Origin: Amycolatopsis sp. NBC_01488
Lineage (GTDB): Bacteria; Actinomycetota; Actinomycetes; Mycobacteriales; Pseudonocardiaceae
NCBI RefSeq assembly: GCF_036227105.1
Contig: NZ_CP109434.1
Location: forward strand, 4,654,001-4,718,000
Length of the DNA: 64,000 nt
Direction of reading: 5' to 3'
Under the pieces are notes generated by a model. The model worked only from the letters and a program-made list of their open reading frames with translations. It made no database searches and was not told where the DNA came from. Made by a program: the position numbers and the translations under genes. Position 1 is the first letter of the stretch. Every line of letters begins with the position of its first letter. Below are positions 49,874 to 58,113 of the stretch, in pieces.

Positions 49874-49887
49874 AGAAAGCGCTTTCT
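49874..49887. promoter_or_regulatory. LacI/GalR-family operator
   Basis: AGAAAGCGCTTTCT is a perfect 14-bp palindrome with the central CG typical of LacI/GalR/CcpA-like sites. It lies 20 bp upstream of the DUF993 start and ~50 bp downstream of the LacI gene stop. Confidence 0.88.
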
Positions 49888-49935
49888 GGATTCCACGGTA
49901 GGGCCTCTGGCGGGGCACGACAAGGCCCGACCGGG

Positions 49936-50976
49936 TCAGCGCTTGGGGCGTCCGGTGCTCTCGCGCAGGACGACCTCGCCGGACAGCTTGACGGTCCGCG
50001 CGCGGGTGCCCCCGGCCCCGTTGATCGCCAGGTCCATCGCCCGCTCGCCCAGCTCTTCCAGCGGCAGCCGGACGGTGGTCAGGGCCGGGGCGAGGTCGCG
50101 GACCACCGGGATGTCGTCGAAGCCGGCGACCGAAATGTCGCCCGGCACGGACAGGCCCTCCTCGCGCAACGCCGTGAGGGCGCCGATCGCCATCACGTCG
50201 GTGACGGCGAAGACGCAGGTCGGCAGCTTGCGCTTGCGGCCGGCGAGCAGCCGCTTGGTCGCCTCGTAGCCGCCGTCGCGGGTGAAGGCGGCTTCGACGA
50301 CGTCGTCCTCGTGCAGGGTGATGCCGTGCTCGGCGAGCGCGTCGGTGAACCCGGCCAGCCGGTCGATGACCGTGCTCAGCCGCCGCGGCCCGGCGAGCAC
50401 GGCGAACCGCTTGTGCCCGAGGCCGACCAGCGCGTTCGCCAGCTCCGCGGCGCCGCCCTTGTTGTCCGGCTGCACGGTGTCGATCTTGAGGCCGCGGTGG
50501 CGGCTGACCGCCGCGACCTGGCCGCCGCCGCGGCGGTACGGCTCCAGCTCGGCCGCCATCGCGCGTTCCCACGCGCGGTCCTCGAACGCCGAGCCGATCA
50601 GCAGGATCGCCGCGGCCCGCTGCGCGCGCAGCGTCGAGACGTAGGCGACCTCGCGGTCCGGGTCGCGGAAGGTACCGGCCAGCATCACGAGCAGCCCGTT
50701 GTCGGTCGCCACCCGCATCACCCCGCCGGCGATCGCCGCGAAGTACGGGTCGCTGACGTCGTGGCAGATCACGCCGACCGTGCGGTGGGTGCCCCCGGCG
50801 AGCGCCTGGGCGTGCGCGTTGGGGGCGTAGGCCAATTCGGCCGCGGCGGCGGACACCCGCTCCCGCAGGTCGGCGCGGACGGACGCGGTGCCGTTGAGCA
50901 CCCGCGATGCCGTCGCGAGGGAGACGTTCGCGCTGCGTGCCACGTCTTCGAGTGTCACGTGCGGCCGGGCCTTCAT
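49936..50976 (-). CDS. LacI-family transcriptional regulator
   Basis: A 346-residue repressor. The N-terminal HTH is VTLEDVARSANVSLATASRVLNG with the hinge helix (AYAPNAHAQALAGG), followed by the periplasmic-binding-like effector domain (TVGVICHDVSDPYFAAIAGGV, DVMAIGALTALREEGLSVPGDISVAGFDDIPVV). ATG 50976 is preceded by GGAGGAG. It is upstream of and codirectional with the DUF993/TIM-barrel operon; the operator between them makes it the evident regulator. The inducer is probably a sugar or sugar acid. Confidence 0.92.
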   Translation of the reverse strand: MKARPHVTLEDVARSANVSLATASRVLNGTASVRADLRERVSAAAAELAYAPNAHAQALAGGTHRTVGVICHDVSDPYFAAIAGGVMRVATDNGLLVMLAGTFRDPDREVAYVSTLRAQRAAAILLIGSAFEDRAWERAMAAELEPYRRGGGQVAAVSRHRGLKIDTVQPDNKGGAAELANALVGLGHKRFAVLAGPRRLSTVIDRLAGFTDALAEHGITLHEDDVVEAAFTRDGGYEATKRLLAGRKRKLPTCVFAVTDVMAIGALTALREEGLSVPGDISVAGFDDIPVVRDLAPALTTVRLPLEELGERAMDLAINGAGGTRARTVKLSGEVVLRESTGRPKR

Positions 50977-51193
50977 GGCTGGCTCCTCCAGGGTCGGTCT
51001 CGAGTGTCTCCGCGTGCTCGGTCGGTGCAATCTACTGGGCGGGGGGTGGGCCGGGAGAAGCCGCTGGCCGGGGGACCTGACCCGTTCGAGTGAATCCCGC
51101 CGGGAAGATCGGTGGCCGCGCGTGCGTTGGAAACAAGGAGAACCTTCAAGTGGTGAGTACGCCACTGCAGATCGACCTGGAAAGGAACCACGC

Positions 51194-51598
51194 ATGCTGT
51201 TCGGTGACGAGCACGTCCGCCGCTACGAGGAGACCGACGGCGAGGTCGGCCACGACTGGAAGGATGGCGTCCCGACGCTGGTGCTGACCACCAAGGGCCG
51301 CAAGACCGGGCAGGAGCGCAAGTTCGCCCTGATCTACCAGGAAGTCGACGGCAACCCGGTGATCGTGGCCTCCAAGGGCGGCGCGCCGAACCACCCCGGC
51401 TGGTACCTCAACCTCCTGGAGACCCCTGAGGTCGGCGTCCAGGTGAAAGCGGACAAGTTCAAGGCCCGCGCGCGGACGGCCGAAGGCGAGGAGCGCGCGA
51501 AGCTGTGGGAGAAGCTCGCCGCCGTCTGGCCGGACTACAACAACTACGCGAAGAAGACGGACCGCGAGATTCCCGTGGTGGTTCTCGAGCGACTGTGA
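51194..51598 (+). CDS. Deazaflavin (F420)-dependent nitroreductase-family protein
   Basis: A 134-residue split-barrel protein of the DDN/Rv-type family: TLVLTTKGRKTGQERKFALIYQEVDGNPVIVASKGGAPNHPGWYLNLLETPEV (recognised by shorter blocks TKGRKTG and NHPGWYLNL). Members reduce quinones, nitroaromatics or other small molecules with F420H2. ATG 51194 is preceded by AAAGGAA. An overlapping out-of-frame upstream ORF with its own strong ribosome-binding site precedes it. It is divergent from LacI; the gap 50977-51193 otherwise holds an AGTGG-N8-CCACT inverted repeat (51149-51166). Confidence 0.85.
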   Translation: MLFGDEHVRRYEETDGEVGHDWKDGVPTLVLTTKGRKTGQERKFALIYQEVDGNPVIVASKGGAPNHPGWYLNLLETPEVGVQVKADKFKARARTAEGEERAKLWEKLAAVWPDYNNYAKKTDREIPVVVLERL

Positions 51599-51652
51599 TC
51601 TGCGACGCGTTCGGCGCGCGCCGGGGCCGATCCGGCCGGTAGTCGGCTACGA

Positions 51653-52423
51653 ATGACGGTCATGGACCGCTGGACCGCCCTGGACACCGAGGGTGCGCTG
51701 CTCACCCGACGCCAGATGATCGCCTACGGCCGGCGCTTCGTCCGCGCCGGCCGGGGCGCCTGGTACAGCTTCGCGATCGAGGTGGTCTGGCAGTTCCTCG
51801 TCCAGACGACCCGGTTCCGGGTGCGCGGCTCGCACCACATCCCGAAGTCCGGGGGCGTGCTGGTGGCGTCCAACCACCTGTCGTTCGCCGACCCGACGAC
51901 GCTGACGGCGTTCTGCCTCGCCGCCGGCCGCGTGCCGCGGTACCTGGCGAAGGCCTCGCTGTGGCAGCTGCCCGTCGTGGGCCGCGTGATGCGCTCGGGG
52001 CGGCACATCCCGGTGTACCGCGGCGCGGCCACGGCGGCGGAGGCCTACCGCGACCTGGTCGCCTCGGTGCGGGACGGCGAGTGCGTCGCGGTCTTCCCCG
52101 AAGGCACGTTCTCGACGGACCCGGACGGCTGGCCGATGCGCGGCAAGACCGGCATCGTGCGCGCGGCCCTGGAGACCGGCGCGCCGGTGATCCCGGTGGC
52201 CAACTGGGGCACCCACCACCTGCTGCCCTCGACGGCGTGGTTCCCCCGCGGGCTCCCGCGCAAGACGGTCGACCTGGTGGCGGGGCCGCCGGTGGACCTC
52301 TCCGACCTGCGCGATCGCCCGCTCACCCGCGAGGTGCTGGAAGAGGCGACGGCCCGGATCATGGCGGCGGTGACGGCGCTGCTCGAGACGATCCGCGGCG
52401 AAGAGCGGCCGGTCGCCGCCTGA
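51653..52423 (+). CDS. 1-acylglycerol-3-phosphate acyltransferase-like protein (PlsC family)
   Basis: A 256-residue acyltransferase. The NHLSFADP motif is the H-x4-D catalytic pair, and FPEGTFSTDPDGWPMRGKTG supplies the phosphate-binding EGT block; VIPVANWGTHHLLP is block IV. The N-terminus has a hydrophobic segment (SFAIEVVWQFLVQ) that would place it at the inner membrane, in phospholipid or mannoside lipid synthesis. ATG 51653, with ATG 51662 possible. It lies 49 bp upstream of the dihydrolipoamide dehydrogenase gene, with no evident functional link. Confidence 0.85.
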   Translation: MTVMDRWTALDTEGALLTRRQMIAYGRRFVRAGRGAWYSFAIEVVWQFLVQTTRFRVRGSHHIPKSGGVLVASNHLSFADPTTLTAFCLAAGRVPRYLAKASLWQLPVVGRVMRSGRHIPVYRGAATAAEAYRDLVASVRDGECVAVFPEGTFSTDPDGWPMRGKTGIVRAALETGAPVIPVANWGTHHLLPSTAWFPRGLPRKTVDLVAGPPVDLSDLRDRPLTREVLEEATARIMAAVTALLETIRGEERPVAA

Positions 52424-52472
52424 GGCCCGGGTCACCCCGTCCGGGGAGGCTCGGAAGGGTAGTTTCGGGTGT

Positions 52473-53864
52473 ATGAGTGCACAACACTTTGATGTCGTCG
52501 TGCTGGGGGCCGGAGTGGGCGGCTACGTCGCGGCGATCCGCGCGTCCCAGCTGGGGCTGAGCGCCGCGGTGGTCGAGGAGAAGTACTGGGGCGGGGTCTG
52601 CCTGAACGTCGGGTGCATCCCGTCGAAGGCCCTGCTGCGCAACGCCGAGCTGGCGCACGTCGTGACGCAGGAGGCCAAGGCGTTCGGCATCTCGTCCGAC
52701 AGCCCGATCCGCATGGACTACACGGCCGCCTACGAGCGGAGCCGGAAGGTCGCCGACGGGCGCGTCAAGGGCGTGCACTTCCTCATGAAGAAGAACAAGA
52801 TCACCGAGTTCGACGGGCACGGCACGTTCGTCGACGACCACACCCTCGAGGTGAACGGCTCGCGGATCACGTTCGACCACTGCATCATCGCGACGGGCGC
52901 GACGACGCGGCTGCTGCCGGGCACCTCGCGGAGTTCGCGGGTCGTCACCTACGAAGAGCAGATCCTGTCGGCCGAGCTGCCGTCGAGCATCGTGATCGCC
53001 GGCGCGGGCGCGATCGGCGTCGAGTTCGCCTACGTGCTGCACAACTACGGCGTCGACGTCACCATCGTCGAGTTCCTCGACCGGATGGTGCCGCTGGAGG
53101 ACGCCGAGGTGTCGGCGGAGCTCTTCCGGCGCTACCGCAAGCTCGGCATCAAGGTGCTGACCTCGACGCGGGTGGAGTCGATCGACGACGCCGGCTCGTC
53201 GGTCGAGGTGACGGTGTCCTCGGAGAAGAACGGGCAGCAGGTCCTCACCGCCGACAAGGTGCTGCAGGCCATCGGCTTCCAGCCGCGCGTCGAGGGCTAC
53301 GGCCTGGAGAAGACGGGCGTCGCGCTCACGGACCGGGGCGCGATCGCCGTCGACGGCCGCGGCCGCACGAACGTCGGCCACATCTTCGCGATCGGCGACG
53401 TGACGGCGAAGCTGATGCTGGCGCACGCGTCCGAGTCGATGGGCGTGGTGGCGGCGGAGACGATCGCGGGCGCGGAGACGATGGAGCTCGACTTCCCGAT
53501 GATCCCGCGCGCGACGTTCTGCCAGCCCCAGATCGCGAGCTTCGGGTGGACCGAGGAGCAGGCGCGTGAGAAGGGGTTCGACGTGCGCGTCGCGAAGTTC
53601 CCGTTCACCGCCAACGGAAAGGCCCAAGGACTCGGCGACGCGGGCGGGTTCGTGAAGCTGATCAGCGACGCGAAGTACGGGGAGCTGATCGGCGGTCACC
53701 TGATCGGGCCGGACGTGACGGAGCTGCTCCCGGAGCTGACTTTGGCGCAGCAGTGGGATTTGACGGTGCACGAGGTTTCGCGGAACGTCCACGCGCACCC
53801 GACGCTGGGTGAAGCGGTGAAGGAAGCCGTCCACGGCCTCGCCGGTCACATGATCAACCTGTAG
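52473..53864 (+). CDS. lpdA: Dihydrolipoyl dehydrogenase
   Basis: A 463-residue FAD disulfide oxidoreductase. It reoxidises dihydrolipoamide in the 2-oxo-acid dehydrogenase complexes. The FAD motif VVVLGAGVGGYVAA, redox disulfide GGVCLNVGCIPSKALL, NAD motif IVIAGAGAIGVEFAYVL, FAIGDV and the C-terminal HAHPTLGEA (catalytic His-Glu) are all present. This distinguishes it from mycothione reductase. ATG 52473. It is overlapped at its 3' end by the convergent GNAT gene (11 bp). Confidence 0.93.
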   Translation: MSAQHFDVVVLGAGVGGYVAAIRASQLGLSAAVVEEKYWGGVCLNVGCIPSKALLRNAELAHVVTQEAKAFGISSDSPIRMDYTAAYERSRKVADGRVKGVHFLMKKNKITEFDGHGTFVDDHTLEVNGSRITFDHCIIATGATTRLLPGTSRSSRVVTYEEQILSAELPSSIVIAGAGAIGVEFAYVLHNYGVDVTIVEFLDRMVPLEDAEVSAELFRRYRKLGIKVLTSTRVESIDDAGSSVEVTVSSEKNGQQVLTADKVLQAIGFQPRVEGYGLEKTGVALTDRGAIAVDGRGRTNVGHIFAIGDVTAKLMLAHASESMGVVAAETIAGAETMELDFPMIPRATFCQPQIASFGWTEEQAREKGFDVRVAKFPFTANGKAQGLGDAGGFVKLISDAKYGELIGGHLIGPDVTELLPELTLAQQWDLTVHEVSRNVHAHPTLGEAVKEAVHGLAGHMINL

Positions 53865-54306
53865 GGACGTCGAAGCGGAGCTCCGGCCGTTCCCAGCGGA
53901 CCTTCGGCGGGTTCGGCGGGATCGTGCCGGTGCGCCGCGCACCCATGCGCAGGTAGAACGGCAACGCGGGCGGGTGCGAGACGACGCGGACGCGGGTGAT
54001 CCCGCGTGCGCGGGCTTCGCCCAGCATGTGCCCGACCAGGCGCGCGCCGAGGCCGAGCCCCTGCGCGGCGTCCGCCACGAAGAGGATGTCGAGTTCCGGC
54101 GGATCCTCCAGCAGGGCATAGAAGCCGAGGAGCTCACCGCCGGTCGTCGCGGTGAACGTCGGATGGGTTTCCACGTAGCCGGGCGTGACCACGTACCCAT
54201 CGAGGATGGACGCGTAGTCGCCTTGGTACGCCGACGAAGCGTGCATCAGGGCGGTCAAGGCGCCCGACTGGGCGGGCGTGGCGCGGAGGATTTCGGGCTG
54301 CCCCAT
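53854..54306 (-). CDS. GNAT-family N-acetyltransferase
   Basis: A 150-residue protein. The core motif ELDILFVADAAQGLGLGARLVGHMLGEAR contains the acetyl-CoA pyrophosphate loop (Q-x-x-G-L-G type, here QGLGLGARL); the C-terminal VVSHPPALPFYLRMGARRTG is the usual fourth motif. The substrate is unknown. ATG 54306; the frame is open upstream, but the family size and start residues support this choice. It is divergent from the nucleotidyltransferase gene (23-bp gap) and overlaps the lpdA 3' end. Confidence 0.85.
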   Translation of the reverse strand: MGQPEILRATPAQSGALTALMHASSAYQGDYASILDGYVVTPGYVETHPTFTATTGGELLGFYALLEDPPELDILFVADAAQGLGLGARLVGHMLGEARARGITRVRVVSHPPALPFYLRMGARRTGTIPPNPPKVRWERPELRFDVPTG

Positions 54307-54329
54307 GTACGACAGCCTACGGTGGTCCC

Positions 54330-54902
54330 ATGGCGGACTTCGATCGGCTCCGGAACGTCTTGTCGCGCAACCAGATCCTCGTCGAGGTGCTGCACCGCGC
54401 CCGCGACGTCGGCCTGCCGGGCTGGTACCTCGCGGCCGGGTGCGTCGTGCAGACCGTGTGGAACTTCCTGGACGGACGCGCTGCCGCACAGGGGATCAAG
54501 GACTACGACCTCGTCTACCACGACGCGGCCGATCTCGGCTGGGACGCGGAAGACCGCGTGATCCGGGCCGTGGCGACCAGGTGCGAAGACCTGCCCGTCG
54601 AGGTGGAGGTGCGCAACGAAGCCCGGGTGCACCTCTGGTACGAAGCCAAGTTCGGCATCCCGTGCTGCCCCTACGCGAGCACCGAGGCGGCGATCGACGC
54701 GTTTCCCGCGATCTGCTCGTGCGTCGGCGTCCGGCTCGGCGACGACGGGACTTGGCGGTTCCACGCGCCGCACGGGCTCGGTGACCTGTTCGCGATGGTC
54801 GTGCGACCGAACCCGGTGCTCGCGCCGCGCGAGGTGTACGAGACCAAGGCGGCCCGGTGGCTGACGCAGTGGCCGCGTCTGCGGGTGCTGCCGTGGCCGT
54901 GA
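54330..54902 (+). CDS. Nucleotidyltransferase family protein (DUF925-type)
   Basis: A 190-residue protein. The active-site-like pattern is LAAGCVVQTVWNFLDGR followed by IKDYDLVYHDAADLGWDAE, with an Asp-x-Asp metal site (DYDLVYHD). VEVEVRNEARVHLWYEAKFGIPC is also typical. This family of minimal nucleotidyltransferase-like proteins has no firmly assigned substrate. ATG 54330. No operon partner is evident; the 168-bp gap to the protease gene carries a 16-bp palindrome. Confidence 0.8.
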   Translation: MADFDRLRNVLSRNQILVEVLHRARDVGLPGWYLAAGCVVQTVWNFLDGRAAAQGIKDYDLVYHDAADLGWDAEDRVIRAVATRCEDLPVEVEVRNEARVHLWYEAKFGIPCCPYASTEAAIDAFPAICSCVGVRLGDDGTWRFHAPHGLGDLFAMVVRPNPVLAPREVYETKAARWLTQWPRLRVLPWP

Positions 54903-55024
54903 CTTCGCCGGGCGGGGACGAAATGTTCTCACGTTTCCCGGATCGTTCCAGCATGTGGGCAAGCCGACGTTCCCGACTTTGGTCGCTGGATCCGGGCCCG
55001 GTCACTCCTTAGATTCTCCCCATT

Positions 55025-55040
55025 ACACCCGGTTGGGTGT
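55025..55040. promoter_or_regulatory. 16-bp palindrome upstream of the secreted protease
   Basis: ACACCC-GGTT-GGGTGT lies 31 bp before the protease start. An ordinary sigma-type promoter is not obvious, although TAGATT (55010-55015) could be a -10. The site may bind a regulator of extracellular protease production. Confidence 0.4.
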
Positions 55041-55070
55041 CATACGGCCGAGTGCCTCAGGGAGAATTCG

Positions 55071-56990
55071 ATGGTGAGATTCAGCCGGGTCGCCGCGCAC
55101 GCGGTTCCGCTGACGGTCGGCGCCTTGCTGCTGACGACGGGGGTCTCGGTGGCGCAGCCGTCCACGGTGGACGCCGCCGCCGCGCGCACCGAGGCGGGCA
55201 TCAACGCGCTGCAGGGCATCAAGAAGAGCCTGACCCCCGCCGAGCGCAAGCAATCGAGCCAACTGGTCGTCGAGAAGCGGTTGCGGGCCGACCGGTCGCT
55301 GGCCGCGAAGCTGCCCGACTACCGCTCGGGCGTCGGCGTCAGCGCCACGGGAACCGTCTCGGTCGACATCGCCGTCTCCCGCGACCAAGCCGTCGCGAGC
55401 GCGGTCAAGGCCGCCGGTGGCACGGTCCGCTACGCCGCGGGCGGCGCCGTCCGCGCCGACCTCCCGCTGTCCGCTTTGGACGCGATCGCCGGCCGCGCCG
55501 ACGTCGCCGAGGTCAAGCCCGCCGCGCAGGCGACGACGTGGAGCGAGCCGGCCAACCGGGACTTCCGCGCGGCCGCGACCGCGCAGGCCGCGACCGCGCA
55601 GGCCGCCGCCGCGACCCAGGTGTCCGAAGGCGACAAGGCGCACGGCGCCGACACCGCCCGCGCGACCTACGGCGTCAGCGGCTCCGGCGTCAAGGTCTGC
55701 GTGCTCTCCGACGGCGTCGACTCCCTGGCGAAGTCGCAGACCGCCGGCGAACTGCCCGCGGTGGACGTCCTGTCCGGCCAGCAGGGCAGCGGCGACGAAG
55801 GCACCGCGATGCTGGAGATCGTCCACGACCTCGCGCCGGACGCCGCGCTCGGCTTCGCGACCGCGTTCACCAGCGAGGCGAGCTTCGCCGCGAACATCCG
55901 CGCGCTGCGCACCACCGGCCACTGCACGATCATCGTCGACGACGTCTCCTACTACGACGAGTCGCCGTTCCAGGACACCCAGGTCGCGCAGGCGGTCAAC
56001 GACGTCACCGCGGCCGGCGTCCTGTACTTCTCCTCGGCCGGCAACTCGGGCAACGCGACCGACGGCACCAGCGGCTACTACGAAGGCGACTTCCGCGCCT
56101 CGGCGTCGAAGATCAGCGGCGTCACCGGCACCCCGCACGACTTCGACCCGAGCGGCACGACGCAGAACTTCGACGCGCTTTCGGCGGGCTCGCTCGGCAA
56201 GCCGGTGACGCTGTTCTGGTCCGACCCGTGGGGCAAGTCCGCCAACGACTACGACCTGTTCATCCTGAACTCGGCAGGCAGCGTCGTGGCCTCCAGCGAG
56301 AACGGGCAGTCCGGCGCGCAGAACCCGTACGAGATCGCGACCGTGCCGTCGACGGGCTCCGGCTACAAGGTCGCGGTCGTCAAGTACAGCGGCGCGGACC
56401 GGTTCATCGCGCTGAACGTCGTCCGCGGCCGGTTCGTGGCTTCGGGTTCGCTCAAGGCGTTCAGCACCAACGGCGTCACGAACGGCCACTCGGCGGCGGC
56501 CAGCGCGTTCAGCGTCGCGGCGGCCCCGGCCGGCCCGGCGTTCGGCCGGCCGCTGGAGACCGGCGACCCGGCCAACCCGGCGGGCCCGTACCCGGGCCAG
56601 TTCACGGCGGCGAGCAAGTGGGAACGCTTCTCCTCCGACGGCAAGCGTCACCTGTTCTACAACGCGGACGGGTCGGCGATCACGCCGGGCAACGTGTCCT
56701 CGACGGGCGGCACGACCCGCAGCAAGCCGGACATCACGGCGGCGGACGGCGTCGCGACGTCGGTGCCGGGCTTCCAGCCGTTCTTCGGGACGTCGGCGGC
56801 GGCCCCGCACGCGGCGGCGATCGCGGCGCTGCTGCTGTCGGGCAAGCCGACGGCCACGGCGGCGCAGATCCGGTCGGCGCTGGTGTCGTCGGCCATCGAC
56901 CTGGGCGCGCCCGGGTTCGACACGGTGACGGGCAACGGCGTGATCATGGCCGGCCCGGCGCTCGCCGCACTGGGCGTGGCGGCCAAGTAG
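55071..56990 (+). CDS. Secreted subtilase-family (S8-like) peptidase with atypical triad
   Basis: A 639-residue protein. The signal peptide (RFSRVAAHAVPLTVGALLLTTGVSVA) is followed by a prodomain-like N-terminal region (~30-190). The catalytic Asp is D214 in VLSDGVDS; the Ser is S575 in FFGTSAAAPHAA; the oxyanion Asn is N325 in SSAGNSGN. The usual HGT motif is missing: the aligned position reads GDEGTAML with Glu at 243, as in a subgroup that may use Glu in place of His. H252 in EIVHDLAP is a further candidate. A C-terminal beta-sandwich-like insert lies between the Asn and Ser blocks. ATG 55071 with a GGGAG site. A strong terminator follows. Confidence 0.82.
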   Translation: MVRFSRVAAHAVPLTVGALLLTTGVSVAQPSTVDAAAARTEAGINALQGIKKSLTPAERKQSSQLVVEKRLRADRSLAAKLPDYRSGVGVSATGTVSVDIAVSRDQAVASAVKAAGGTVRYAAGGAVRADLPLSALDAIAGRADVAEVKPAAQATTWSEPANRDFRAAATAQAATAQAAAATQVSEGDKAHGADTARATYGVSGSGVKVCVLSDGVDSLAKSQTAGELPAVDVLSGQQGSGDEGTAMLEIVHDLAPDAALGFATAFTSEASFAANIRALRTTGHCTIIVDDVSYYDESPFQDTQVAQAVNDVTAAGVLYFSSAGNSGNATDGTSGYYEGDFRASASKISGVTGTPHDFDPSGTTQNFDALSAGSLGKPVTLFWSDPWGKSANDYDLFILNSAGSVVASSENGQSGAQNPYEIATVPSTGSGYKVAVVKYSGADRFIALNVVRGRFVASGSLKAFSTNGVTNGHSAAASAFSVAAAPAGPAFGRPLETGDPANPAGPYPGQFTAASKWERFSSDGKRHLFYNADGSAITPGNVSSTGGTTRSKPDITAADGVATSVPGFQPFFGTSAAAPHAAAIAALLLSGKPTATAAQIRSALVSSAIDLGAPGFDTVTGNGVIMAGPALAALGVAAK

Positions 56991-57000
56991 GTTCCGCTCA

Positions 57001-57034
57001 CGAAGAGGGCCCGGCGATCGCCGGGCCCTCTTCG
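57001..57034. terminator. Strong hairpin terminator of the protease gene
   Basis: A 16-bp perfect stem (57001-57016 with 57019-57034) sits around AT, 10 bp after the protease stop. It is very stable and very likely to terminate transcription. The gap 57035-57277 shows no gene I can support. Confidence 0.9.
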
Positions 57035-57277
57035 CGCGTGGCCAGCAAGTGGAAGCCGAGGCCGCGGTGGGCGAATCGCTCGTGCCTTGGCGGGCTCGGC
57101 CCGGCCGCGGTCAGCGCCGCCGCCAGGGCCGGCTGCGGAAGCCCGCGGAACGTGGCGCGGCCCGGTTGAGCATCGCCCCGACGATCCGGGCTCCGCAGGC
57201 CGTAGGGTGGCCGAGTTGCCGGCGAGACCGGCCTGGAAACGCTCGCGAAGACCCAGGCGGGCAGTGGAGGAGGCGTG

Positions 57278-58012
57278 ATGGCGAAGACCGCGGTGGTCAC
57301 GGGCGCCGGATCGGGCATCGGGCGGGCGGTGGCGCGGGCCCTCCTCGGCGACGGCTGGTCCGTCGCCTTGGCCGGGCGGCGCGCTTCCGCTCTCGAGGAG
57401 ACCGCCGAGGGCTTCGAAGGGGCGCTCGTCGTGCCCACCGACGTCTCCGCCGAAGACTCCGTCGCCGCGTTGTTCGCGGCGGTCCGCGAGCGGTGGGGGC
57501 GGCTCGACCTGCTCGTCAACAACGCCGGGATCGGCGCGGCCGGGACGGTGGCCGACCTGTCCGTCGAGGACTGGAAGCGGACCGTCGACGTCAACCTCAC
57601 CGGGATGTTCCTCTGCGCCCGGGAGGCCGTCCGCCTCATGCGGGACCAGGACCCGCGTGGCGGCCGGATCGTCAACAACGGCTCCATTTCCGCGCACGTC
57701 CCGCGGCCCGCGAGCGTCGCCTACACCGCGACCAAGCACGCGATCACCGGCCTCACGCGGTCCATCTCGCTCGACGGCCGAGCGTGGAACGTCGCCTGCG
57801 GCCAGATCGACATCGGCAACGCCGCCACCGAGATGACCGAGCGGATGGCGGCGGGCATCCCGCAGGCCGACGGCCGCGTCGTCGCCGAGCCGACGTTCGA
57901 CGTCCGGCATGTGGCCGACGCGGTGCGCTACATGGCGGGCTTGCCGCTCGACACGAACGTCCAGTTCCTCACCGTCACGGCGACCACCATGCCCTTCATC
58001 GGCCGCGGCTGA
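57278..58012 (+). CDS. Short-chain dehydrogenase/reductase
   Basis: A 244-residue classical SDR. It has TGAGSGIGRAVA (cofactor), LLVNNAGIGAAG, the catalytic Ser in NNGSISAHVPRP, YTATKHAITGL (Tyr and Lys), and the C-terminal segment typical of oxidoreductases that lack the extra helix (NVQFLTVTATTMPFIGRG). ATG 57278 follows GGAGGAGG; the GTG at 57275 is in frame but lies closer to the site. No operon partner: the NACHT gene starts 101 bp later. Substrate unknown. Confidence 0.83.
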   Translation: MAKTAVVTGAGSGIGRAVARALLGDGWSVALAGRRASALEETAEGFEGALVVPTDVSAEDSVAALFAAVRERWGRLDLLVNNAGIGAAGTVADLSVEDWKRTVDVNLTGMFLCAREAVRLMRDQDPRGGRIVNNGSISAHVPRPASVAYTATKHAITGLTRSISLDGRAWNVACGQIDIGNAATEMTERMAAGIPQADGRVVAEPTFDVRHVADAVRYMAGLPLDTNVQFLTVTATTMPFIGRG

Positions 58013-58113
58013 AGGCTCCGACATTCAGGTGAACTCGGTATCCGGCGGTCGACGGCCGGGCGGACCGGTTGGTAAACCGGAAACCCGCAGAAACCGAGCA
58101 CAAGGGCCGAGCT

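Noticed and set aside
55023..56810. Long antisense frame opposite the protease
   Set aside because: Low-complexity Arg/Val-rich product typical of GC-rich shadows.
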